Source of the DNA: Trissonchulus latispiculum
Taxonomy: Eukaryota > Nematoda > Enoplea > Enoplida > Ironidae
Length of the DNA: 64,000 nt
Direction: 5' to 3'
Assembly (NCBI GenBank): GCA_030248195.1
Contig: JASAND010022296.1
Coordinates: forward strand, 1 to 64,000
Part shown: positions 1-8,469 of the stretch, in pieces
How the letters are laid out: the number at the start of each line of letters is the position of its first letter
Numbering within the stretch: position 1 is the first letter of the stretch
The notes under the pieces: model-generated
Database searches by the model: none
What the model saw: the letters and a program-made list of their open reading frames with translations, nothing else
What the model was told of the DNA's origin: nothing
Made by a program: the position numbers and the translations under genes

Positions 1-772
1 CCATGGAAACAGAACTTCAGAGAGCAGAGCACAATGCATAAAAGACGGAGAGAGAGAGAGAGGGAGAGAAAGCCTGAAATGCAGAGAAGCTACAGTTACA
101 CAAAGACTCAATGACATAACACACACACTGTGTCCCTGTGCCAGACCTGCTCGCCTGCCTTGCTTGCTACTAGCTGGGATGTAGCTAAAGGAAAAAGGGA
201 TTAGAGACTGAGATTTATTCCCTTATGAACCGGTCCACAACACAGTAAGAAATTTTGAAGAAAACAGGCTCTGGAAGGAAAGAAACTAGACTCGGACCGT
301 AAATCCTCCATTCTCCTGCTCGGTTCTGTTTGGTGTCAAATAAAGCTAAGATTAAAGATGCTTTCAAAAATAGCAAAGCAACACATGCACTATTCAGGTT
401 TTTTTAATTACGTACGTTCTACCTATGACGCATTGGAATCTTGTTAAAGAGCGAATGACAGAAACAGTGAAATAAAGACGTGACACTGCAGCACCTGTGA
501 GGGGCACGATTGGGATCCCAGGTGGGGATAGAACACAAATCTCAATTTTCTAGACCGGCACTTCAGCGATTGAGCCAATTGGGGCACAATCGAAACAAGC
601 AAAGGTATGAATTCTACCCGAACGTGAGTGACGTTTTAAAGGACTCTTATCGTTTTAAAGTATACAGTCTGATGGGATAAAACTTCTAAGTGGAGCTTAG
701 CAAGTCAAAACGATCGCCAAATTCATTTCGGCGATTTTTAGCTTATTCGCAACTATTCAAATTCAATAGTAT
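1..772. other. Non-coding start of window
   Basis: I see no gene here. A short AG-rich microsatellite lies near 48-70. A degenerate tRNA-like box A/box B pair lies on the - strand around 515-590 and is listed separately. The rest is A+T-rich sequence without a long reading frame. Confidence 0.5.
515..590 (-). repeat. tRNA-like SINE head (degenerate)
   Basis: On the - strand a TTGGCTCAATCGC stretch resembles a pol III box A and TGTTCTATCCC resembles box B at tRNA-like spacing. No paired acceptor stem is evident, so this looks like a decayed tRNA-derived SINE rather than a tRNA gene. Confidence 0.4.
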
Positions 773-2125
773 CAAGAGTACATAATATATAGAAGTCTGA
801 CTGCTGGCAGGTTTTCTCTTAAGGTGATGATTCCTTTTGGACTCATATTATTGGTTGACGGTTTAAATCAAGACGAAATTTGATGAAACTTTCCAGAATA
901 AGTTCTTTTAGCATTCTGACACCCTCGCAATCCCGCTTCAAAACGTCGACGTCTCCGTTCAGAAGCGTTTTTTACCGATTTTAGACAATTAGACAGTAGC
1001 TACATAGCTATGATTATATTCATTCGAAACATCTTGTTGAGCTCTATAGTTTTGCTTTTTGAAGCGCCTTTCTAGCTTTTCTCAATAGTGAGATATAGGT
1101 GATTTTATTATTTTGGCGTTGAAAACTTGTCATTTTTGCAGAAATCAAATATATAACAAGCCATTTCTTGAGCTAAGCAAGCCGTAAATTTCAACTAAGG
1201 GTGTCAATTTGAAGGTCTCGTCGAGGACGATTATTCCTGGCATTGTAATCTTCTAAATGCTATCCCGTACGCTGCTAGCATAAAAAATGTAGTTTTTGCA
1301 AAAACATGACCAAATTTTTTCCAGCGATTGTGGATCATTTACTATGCAAGCTAGAGGGTTACCACTTACTGAGTGTTTTACACAAAGATACACGGGGACC
1401 CATTTTTAATTGCCCCGATTGCTGCTTTCTAGCTGAAGTGGTGGCTTGCTGGTGGTGGGAAAAGTAGGCAAAATCCAGGTTGCGCATACATTTTAGCTAA
1501 TTTCTTTATAACGAAGAGCGGTTTCATACTAATTAAAAAGGGTCCCCAGCTATTTGATAGTGGAATCGAATGATGTGGCCTACGCCTCACGAAAAAATTT
1601 ACATTAATCTGCAAAAAATCTGGAAAATTAAATTACGTCGAAAATGCAGTAAAATAATTTCCGAAAGCTAAAGTTAGGATCACTGTATTCATTAGCAAGA
1701 GAAAATGTTAAGCTCCATTTCGATATAAAAATGGCTTCTGCACTCCAAGGAATGAATGATTAATAACGGTTCAAAGTTGATCTCTCCAAAAGGAATCACC
1801 ATCTTAACAACTGCAGGTACATGCTCTGCGCGCTAACGGCTCATCCCCAACAAATGTGTTTGCTCGCTTCAAAGATATTTGAACGCTATCTTTGCATTCA
1901 AAAGCTCGAAGCAGACACAAATTAGACGCACACAGGCGTTATGTTTTCGAGTGAGTTGTGAATTAAAGTAACTTGCGAGTGAGCGTACAGAAACCTGTAC
2001 TGGGTACTGATTTATGGGGGTCAGGTACACGTTTGCGGGGTGCTAGCTGTTAGCGTGCAGAGCATGTAGCTGCAGCTGTTAACACAGGGCCTGCCAGCTG
2101 TCACACTCTTATATATATTAGGTAT
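773..2125. mobile_element. Foldback MITE, CAAGAGTACATAAT family (long copy)
   Basis: The left end reads CAAGAGTACATAATATATAG and continues into CTGCTGGCAGG. The right end (about 2088-2125) is the inverse, CCTGCCAGC then TGTCACACTCTTATATATA, with a degraded tip. An inner inverted repeat of about 38 bp (near 1804-1842 and 2046-2085, core TACATGCTCTGC) marks a second foldback layer whose inner sequence (GCTAACGGCT, CCCCAACAAAT) also occurs in the copies at 19551 and 39710. There is no transposase frame. Termini are shared with at least six other loci in the window. Confidence 0.6.
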
Positions 2126-2173
2126 GTCAGGGGACGTCGATATCTATCAACACCTAATTATAATTAGTGATGT

Positions 2174-2305
2174 GGATCGGATCGGCGGATCGGATCGGAT
2201 CGACCGATCCGGGGTCGGATCGGATCGGATCGGATCGACAAATTTTCGGATCGGATCGGCCGGATCGGATCGGCTTGATTTTTCCGGATCGCCGATCCGG
2301 CAAAT
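2174..2305. repeat. (GGATC)n subterminal satellite, left
   Basis: Short tandem and near-tandem GGATC/CGGAT words, each able to pair with itself, sit just inside the left terminus of the hAT-type element. Confidence 0.85.
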
Positions 2306-3815
2306 TGAGGCAAATTTTGAAAATTTGTACCAATTTCTTACAAAATTGCAAACTTTTTTCGAAAAAATTTTCAAAATCTTTCCGGAATTTTGTTTAAATC
2401 TTGAATTTTCTGTTGTTAATATTTTTGTTTTGTTTCCTCTTTCTGGATAAATAAACTTTTTCATTCATATACAAAAAAGTCAAATGGAATTGCTCTGTAA
2501 TATTTCCTGCTATGTATATAATTAATTTTTGGACAGTGTCCGCTTTTTAAATTCAGTACCGCTGACTGTTAACTAACTAACTGGTATGATTAAAAGTTCT
2601 CAATTAATACGATCGTTGTCTGAAAATGGAAGGAAACTTTTTCGCCCAAGTACGTTTGCTCAGAAGTGGACGTGGAAGCCTGCAAAATCCGCCGGACGCA
2701 TTTTTGTACGACCAAAATTGTTTGTGCAAACTTCAATCATTTATTGCGAACTCATGCCTTCAGAGCAAACCCTAACAATATATATTTTTTTAGAATCGTC
2801 CTGAGCTGGAGATTTAGAACAACCTGCATATCGGGATTGAATCACGGAAAATATTTAATTTGCTAAAAATATTTAATTTCTCGAAAATTTTACCACATTC
2901 AAAATTTTGTATCCATGATCGAATAGAGTTGTTCCAGATGCGTATTTTTTCACTTTCATTAGAATGATAGGCATTATTTAAAAGCTGATTATGAGCTGGA
3001 AATGTACCAATTTCTCGAGTTCACTATTCATTGATGGAAGTTTTTGTAAATTCCCGGAACAGGGCGCATTACTGGGATCTATGTAGTTGTATTAAAAAGG
3101 TTGTTCCCCTGGTCAAGACCATTTGAGTATAGAGCTCTAAAACTGTTGGCAATGCAAAACATTTAAATTCGGAAAAATCTTGTTTTCGTGAATTTGGAAA
3201 TCGAGTACATTTTGGGAAATAATTGTATTGTAAAAGTGTTAATATTGTCATCAGTTTTTAAATAATAACCATATCGTGAAATCAAAACATTTAGATTGCG
3301 GAAATTTTGAAAAACCGAAAATTCCGAAATTGGGTGAAAAAGTTGAAAGTACAAAAATATGCCGCGGAACCAGATATATTTAATCAAGAAAACTAAATCT
3401 TCAATGTGCATAAATTTTAGCAAACCTTTTTTTTATTTTTGATTTTCCGTAATTAAAACCCGGGATTCCGGATTTTTTTCCGATTTTCCATGCCGTCTCC
3501 ATTAACGAACGAAAAACTTATACATTGCTTGCTTATAAATACGACCAAAGTTTGTGTGCATAGTTTTTGGTCTTACACTCCAGTTTGTTCAATTTAATCT
3601 TATCTTTGCATAGTTCTCACTTCTCACTGTCTTTCGTGTAGTTCTCACCAGATCTTAAACATCCAAAACTAAAGAAATCGTATTTTTCAAACGTGACTGC
3701 GCATCACTCTGCAGCTGCAGTTTCTGATACAGACTTTCGGAATTAAAGATTCAGATGCGAAGTTTGATGAAGAGTTTTGCAAAATAATGGGAAATGGGAA
3801 ACTATAACAATTTAA

Positions 3816-4466
3816 CACCGGATTGCACCAATGAGGGTTAGCTCGGTGTTAAGCTAACCTCAAGGTTAACTCGGAGTTAACCTGATAATTCTCAGTTAAT
3901 CCGTTGCACCAAATCGGGTTAAGTTAACCTCGAGGTTAACTCCAAACTAACTTGGTCTTGAGCGGCAGGAACTTAATCCTGATTCCTATCAGGATTAACT
4001 GAGGACTAACTCAATTTATAGGATTTCAGCTCTCATTTTTCGGAAAAGTTCGTCACTGGCTGTTAAAACTATTGTTTATGCAAGTTTCATACTTTTTACA
4101 AAAAGATTTTCGCACTCTAGTTTTGAATATTCCTCCCGAGATTCGATCCACTACTTCAGTTTTAGCCTTGAGCTCAGAGTTAAGGAGATTTAAGACTTAG
4201 TTCGGAGTTAACCTTAAGGTTAAATTAGTCCTCAACTATCCTTGACAGATTATGATTGGATACATTGATTAAAGAAACGAATCTTATTGGTTAAAGATAA
4301 CCCTGAGCTGAAGCTTAGGGTTTGTTATTCTTGACAAGACCTAAGTTGGTGCAACGGCCTAACCTTAACTCTAAGCTATAGCTCAGCTGCAGAATAGCTG
4401 ACTCCGAGTTAGCTCGGTGTTAAGCTAACACCGAGCTAACTTAGTCCGATTTGGTGCAATCGGGCG
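3816..4466. mobile_element. PIF/Harbinger-like foldback, outer shell (TAA duplication)
   Basis: Terminal inverted repeats read CACCGGATTGCACCAA and, from the other end, CGCCCGATTGCACCAA, flanked by TAA at 3813-3815 and 4467-4469. The interior is built of GGTTAACTC/GAGTTAAC-like words in both orientations. A second complete foldback of the same family is nested inside. There is no coding frame. The 3-bp TAA duplication is the basis for the PIF/Harbinger assignment. Confidence 0.7.
3900..4359. mobile_element. Same-family foldback nested in the 3816 element
   Basis: An inner pair of ends (TCCGTTGCACCAA; from the other side GGCCGTTGCACCAA) is again flanked by TAA (3897-3899 and 4360-4362). The inner copy therefore sits in a TAA supplied by the TTAAC words of the outer copy. 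Confidence 0.65.
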
Positions 4467-4497
4467 TAAGTGTCTACAATTCAAAATTAAAATTATG

Positions 4498-4620
4498 GTC
4501 GGATCGGATCGGATCGGATCGGTCCGATCCGGGGCTGGATCGGATCGGATCGGATCGGATCGCCGACCATTTGCCGGATCGGATCGGTAGGTGATTTTGG
4601 CTGCCGATCCGATCCGATCC
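4498..4620. repeat. (GGATC)n subterminal satellite, right
   Basis: Counterpart of the left array, in inverted orientation, just inside the right terminus. It ends in the terminal sequence CACATCACTA. Confidence 0.85.
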
Positions 4621-4637
4621 ACATCACTAATTATAAT

Positions 4638-5040
4638 ATCATAATATCATAATTATCATAATTAATAATTAATAATTATCAAAAAACAAGAATTTGACAA
4701 ATTTTGCTGGTTGCGGAAAATATTTGAAAACAAAAATCAAAAATTTATCAAGTTACTCCAAGAATAAATAGTTTCAAATATTAAATATCAAACGCTTGTG
4801 CATTGACAATTATTATTTCTTAAAAACAAAAATCAAAAATCAAAACCTATTCTGATTGGCTGGAGGCTTCAGCCAATCATACAGCAGCCACATAGTCAAG
4901 TGCTTTGTGCTAATAAAACCTATAGGATTGATGTTGTAGCTCTGCTGTAGCTTTATATATTTCTTGAAAATTTTATTTCACATGTGGTTGTAAATTATAT
5001 ATAATGAAGAACGAAGAAAATGAAATAAAACAAAATAAAA
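4638..5040. other. A+T-rich spacer with one strong hairpin
   Basis: There is no gene. A perfect 10-bp stem (TGATTGGCTG / CAGCCAATCA, 7-nt loop, about 4853-4879) is the first member of a run of hairpins that continues to about 6276. Confidence 0.5.
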
Positions 5041-5383
5041 GTGGCCTAAAGGCCCACGCATGCTATCATAACTAAAATATGCCCTTAGGCCCAGAATGTT
5101 GAGTGAAAACTGGGGCTCTTTGGCCCAAAAATGTGTATAAAAAAATGGCCCATTGGCCTTAAAAAAGTATATAAAAAATTGGCCCGAAGGCCCCAATAGG
5201 CATATGATAAAAAAAATGGCCCAAAGGCCTCAATAATAATAAAAGATAAGGCCAAAAAGTGGCCAATAATTCCTAGCATTTTTCTCTCAAATTTCGGCCA
5301 GGCATAAAAGACCTATATGGCCCTAATTGGTAAGTGTTCGTTGGGTTTTTTCAATATCTTTTCTGGCCCGAAGGCCAGAAAAG
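5041..5383. repeat. Array of GGCC-n-GGCC mini-hairpins
   Basis: Eight to ten short inverted repeats of the form GGCC(3-6 nt)GGCC recur roughly every 35-45 bp (for example at 5042, 5147, 5180, 5217), separated by A-rich spacers. The last is a perfect 11-bp stem closed by CGAA (5358-5383, CTTTTCTGGCC / GGCCAGAAAAG). There is no reading frame. Confidence 0.75.
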
Positions 5384-6276
5384 TTCTAATTTTAACCTAA
5401 CCGGGGGAATGCGCTTTTAACCCCCATGCAGTACCAACTGCACTGGAGAGCGCATAAGGGAGAGGGGAAGCAACCGCTTTCGGTTGCTCTCAAACGAACA
5501 CTGATTTGAAAATAAAATTTTGGACCGAGCTGACAGTTTTGCTGACAGCTCGGTGACAGGTCATTAGCGAGACCTGGAGCTCGCTTCTTCTTTGATTTTA
5601 AGGCAAAGCTTCTAGAAGATTCTAGAACCTTCTAGAAGCTTGCCACCTTTTCTGTGTGCTGCGCTGCAGCGGGCTGACCCAGCTGGCCGTTGGGGGTGGA
5701 AATTAATGAGATTTTGGATTTATTGCCCCCCAACTGACCCATTTTTGATATATTTTGGGTGCCGAAACTTAGCGAAATTTTGCGAAACTTTCTTTAACAC
5801 ATAAACATAACCAAAGGGGAATTTTCGTGAAATTTCACAACTTTATTTGATTATTACACAAAATGTACAATTTTCTATGAGTTAAAGATTACATCATCAT
5901 AATCTACGTACCTATCTACCTTTACCTAGCTACTTATATTAATATATTAATTATTATTGAGGGAGCTAAGCCCCCTCTAAATACAATGTCCTGGGCTTAT
6001 CCTACTATTTTCTTTCCTTTTTCTTTGTTGGCCTTGTCCTCGGCCAAAAGTTCAAGCGAGGACAACTGCTAGGCCCAGAAAAAAGAGGCCTAGCAGAGAG
6101 AAAGAAGAGAAAGAGGGAAAGGGGAACAACACCTGTCTCAGGTGTAGTCTGGGAGGTAGACAACCTCCCAGACAATAAAAAAGGAAAAGGTTTGACTTAA
6201 GTCAAACTAAAAAGAAAACCAATTTTAGAACACTCCTTTTTGGAGTGGTAAGATTACGACACAAAAAGTAATCTTA
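5384..6276. repeat. Run of consecutive perfect short hairpins
   Basis: At least 12 further perfect stems follow one another with unrelated stem sequences: TGCAGT/ACTGCA (5427), AGCAACCG/CGGTTGCT (5469), ACCGAGCTG/CAGCTCGGT (5523), CAGGTC/GACCTG (5557), a 13-bp stem starting AAGCTTCTAGAAG (about 5607-5642), GTTGGGGG/CCCCCAAC (5689), TTGTCCTCG/CGAGGACAA (6033), CTGCTAGGCC/GGCCTAGCAG (6066), ACACCTG/CAGGTGT (6129), GTCTGGGAGG/CCTCCCAGAC (6147), the palindrome GTTTGACTTAAGTCAAAC (6190), CACTCC/GGAGTG (6231) and TAAGATTAC/GTAATCTTA (6249). There is no coding capacity. About 5740-5955 is sparse in hairpins. Confidence 0.75.
5610..5637. promoter_or_regulatory. Perfect six-pentamer heat-shock element
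   Basis: The sequence is TTCtaGAAgaTTCtaGAAccTTCtaGAA, that is six contiguous alternating nTTCn/nGAAn pentamers, the arrangement bound by HSF trimers. It is also the core of one hairpin of the array. No downstream gene is recognised before LTR element 1, so whether it drives anything is unknown. Confidence 0.6.
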
Positions 6277-7287
6277 CAAAAACATTTTCCTTTATAACTT
6301 TCTTATTATTGGGAGTTGAAAAGTCGGGTTTGGATTTTTCGAATCAGAATCAAATTCTCTTTCATATTAGCCCAAGTCATTTTCTGACCAAAAATATCAA
6401 AATTAACTAATTATTACCTAGTTAATACCTAATTATCACTAATTAACCCTACCTAACTACGTACTTAGCTATTTTGCACTTAGTATTGAACCATCTTCCA
6501 ATATTTGTTGTTCTAGATGTACATTTCCATTTTATAGGCAATTTTACGACTAATTTTTGCCTTAATTATGCACATAAACTTTGTGTTTTAGGTTTATGAC
6601 TTCCTGCTGACTAACATGTGAGCGTTAGTGATTAAATTATCTTGACGGGGAGGGCTATACTTGACTATTATGGGAGATACTCACCAATTCACCTAAGTTT
6701 AGTTTAGTTGTCGATTGTTATCTTCGTGTGGAGGTAACAACTCCATTTGCTAAAGGGATGATAAACCGAAGGGATTAGGGGTGAAGTATCCCTCTTCACC
6801 TTTCCTGGATTAGTATCATTAGTAGTCACGCGTTAGTAGAACTTAATTAAACTTAAAATCGTGTTTAAGACTAGTATTAATGTCTTAATTGAATGTGAAC
6901 CTTGAACCCTATTGGTGAATTTCCTGATTTCTACTGAATACTGGCAACTCTAGCTAGACAAACATAATAATCTATACAATTATTGCTTGGACACCATTCG
7001 ACAATTACTTCCCGTGATGATGACCTTCGCTCTTCTTTCCAATTCCATGGCGTGAGAATTCGTTCCGATGATCTGATTATTTTGAAACTTCTTTTAAAGC
7101 CACTCTTAGGTTACTTTTAATATCTTATTTTATTAATTCCATTACATATTATTATATTAATCCACATTATGGATATTAACTGAATTTTTTAAAACCGAAA
7201 TAGCAAAGCTTGTTTGTTACACATTTATTTGGGTACTTGACATATGGGTATATAACATATGGTATGTGAGGCAGGGGTTGAGATTAA
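6277..7287. other. A+T-rich non-coding stretch before LTR element 1
   Basis: There is no convincing reading frame. One further hairpin (GGTGAAG / CTTCACC, about 6781-6801) is present. The stretch ends in the ATTAA target site of the LTR element. Confidence 0.45.
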
Positions 7288-7417
7288 TGTAACAAACTTA
7301 ACTACAAAAATATGAAATTGTTTTTTGAGATTGCTTCCGCCATTGTATTCAGTCATTACAAGCTATAGTCTTATGCTCTTAGAGTTGCTATAGTTGTTCC
7401 AATAGCTGCTTGTTACA
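7288..7417 (+). repeat. 5' LTR of element 1
   Basis: 130 bp, starting TGTAACAAACTT and ending GCTTGTTACA. Its match is at 12659-12789, with one extra T in the latter. Confidence 0.95.
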
Positions 7418-7419
7418 TT

Positions 7420-7431
7420 TGGTGGCAGCGG
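7420..7431 (+). other. Primer-binding site, tRNA-Leu type
   Basis: TGGTGGCAGCGG begins two bases after the 5' LTR. Its complement CCGCTGCCACCA matches the 3' end (with CCA) known for animal tRNA-Leu (AAG), so minus-strand synthesis is inferred to be primed by tRNA-Leu. Confidence 0.75.
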
Positions 7432-7456
7432 ATAACCTTTTCTAAGTTGGGTGAAA

Positions 7457-8434
7457 ATGGCAGATGGACCTCAGCCTAATCTCAATGGTCAACAGGGACT
7501 ATATCAGATGATGATTGGTCCACAGCCATCCAAATACGACGGCTCCAAATCATTCAAGCAATGGATGGAAGAATTTGAAGTCTGTCAAAGACTGAATGGC
7601 TGGGATGATCTAAAGACCAAAGATTGGTTGTTCTTTTCGCTAACTGGTCATGCCCGTCAGGTATTCAAAAGTTTGCCCGAAACCATTCGTGATGGCCCTT
7701 GGCACCCGGACCCCGGTGATCCTATCAACCGTCCAGGCATCAAAAAGGCCCTCATCAACAAGTTCGACCCTGAATCAAAGAGACTTTTGTACGAAGGTCA
7801 GTTACACGACAGGCAAAGAAAACCTGATGAGACTCTTGAACAACATAAATGCGGCATTGAAAGCCTGGTTGACAAGCTCTACCCAGGTGCTCCTCTGGAT
7901 ATCCGTGACAGTCTTATCAAAGACAAATTTATTTCCGGGCTGCAACCCAACTCCCTACGGCGCAAAGTGAGAGAATCTTGGCCAACGGATACATCAGATG
8001 CCCTTTTAAAGGCTCAAAGGTTTGAATTCATCGAAAGTCACGAGAAAGGTAAACAAGTTAAAAAGGATTCAGCTTCTGTTAGCGAGGTATACAGCTACGA
8101 AAGCGATGCCAGCAGCAGTAACAGTGAGTTCTGTAGTAAGAATAATCTAGATGATTACATAGCAGCTAGGATTGAAGAACGACTTTCACAACTGTCAACT
8201 CATGAGGTTACTGCACTGCAGGCGACGCCCTCCACCAGCCGCAACAATCAGGATAGGTTCAGAAAGTTTTCTGGTAGAGTAACGACCCAATCAGTTCAGC
8301 GTGGTCGAGGTACAACCTTTAAAGGTTCGTCTAAAGCCAACAACTCCAGTGTTCGGAAAAGTATTGTCTGCTTTCGTTGTGGCGGTAAAGGCCATATAAA
8401 GTCTCAGTGTCCATCTCCACCGGATTTAAACTAG
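7457..8434 (+). CDS. gag: Gag polyprotein of LTR element 1
   Basis: A 325-residue frame starts at the first ATG after the primer site and ends in TAG. The N-terminal two thirds resembles retrotransposon capsid domains (W-rich helices, SKYDGSKSFKQWMEEF near residues 25-40, then YEGQLHDRQRKPDETLEQH). Near the C-terminus a single CCHC zinc knuckle is seen, CFRCGGKGHIKSQC, with CX2CX4HX4C spacing. It forms the RNA-packaging core of the element. The last codons contain a slippery site that leads into pol in the -1 frame. A GTG at 7451 is in frame, but the ATG at 7457 is the more likely start. Confidence 0.9.
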   Translation: MADGPQPNLNGQQGLYQMMIGPQPSKYDGSKSFKQWMEEFEVCQRLNGWDDLKTKDWLFFSLTGHARQVFKSLPETIRDGPWHPDPGDPINRPGIKKALINKFDPESKRLLYEGQLHDRQRKPDETLEQHKCGIESLVDKLYPGAPLDIRDSLIKDKFISGLQPNSLRRKVRESWPTDTSDALLKAQRFEFIESHEKGKQVKKDSASVSEVYSYESDASSSNSEFCSKNNLDDYIAARIEERLSQLSTHEVTALQATPSTSRNNQDRFRKFSGRVTTQSVQRGRGTTFKGSSKANNSSVRKSIVCFRCGGKGHIKSQCPSPPDLN

Positions 8435-8469
8435 CAGCTTCTGATGTCTTGGGTCTATCATCAGAAGCT
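8425..8469 (+). promoter_or_regulatory. -1 ribosomal frameshift signal at gag/pol junction
   Basis: The heptamer TTTAAAC (8425-8431) is in the gag register T_TTA_AAC directly before the gag TAG stop. After 4 nt there is a perfect 11-bp stem (AGCTTCTGATG, 8436-8446; CATCAGAAGCT, 8459-8469) with a 12-nt loop. Slipping by -1 gives the open pol frame (FKLAASDVL). This is the classical heptamer-plus-stem layout. Confidence 0.85.

Larger units (their letters stand above)
2165..4629. mobile_element. hAT-type non-autonomous element with (GGATC)n ends
   Basis: The element starts TAGTGATGTGGATCGG and ends with the inverse CCGATCCACATCACTA. It is flanked by a perfect 8-bp duplication ATTATAAT (2157-2164 and 4630-4637), the length typical of hAT transposition. 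Both ends carry arrays of the self-complementary word GGATC (about 2174-2305 and 4498-4620) in inverted orientation. The interior has only short frames, so no transposase is encoded. It contains a nested TAA-type foldback (3816-4466). A second element with the same terminal ten bases is at 38014-39184. Confidence 0.8.

Noticed and set aside
2124..2464. Overlapping frames on both strands rich in Arg/Ser/Asp repeats
   Set aside because: They are translations of the (GGATC)n array of the hAT-type element, mirrored on both strands.
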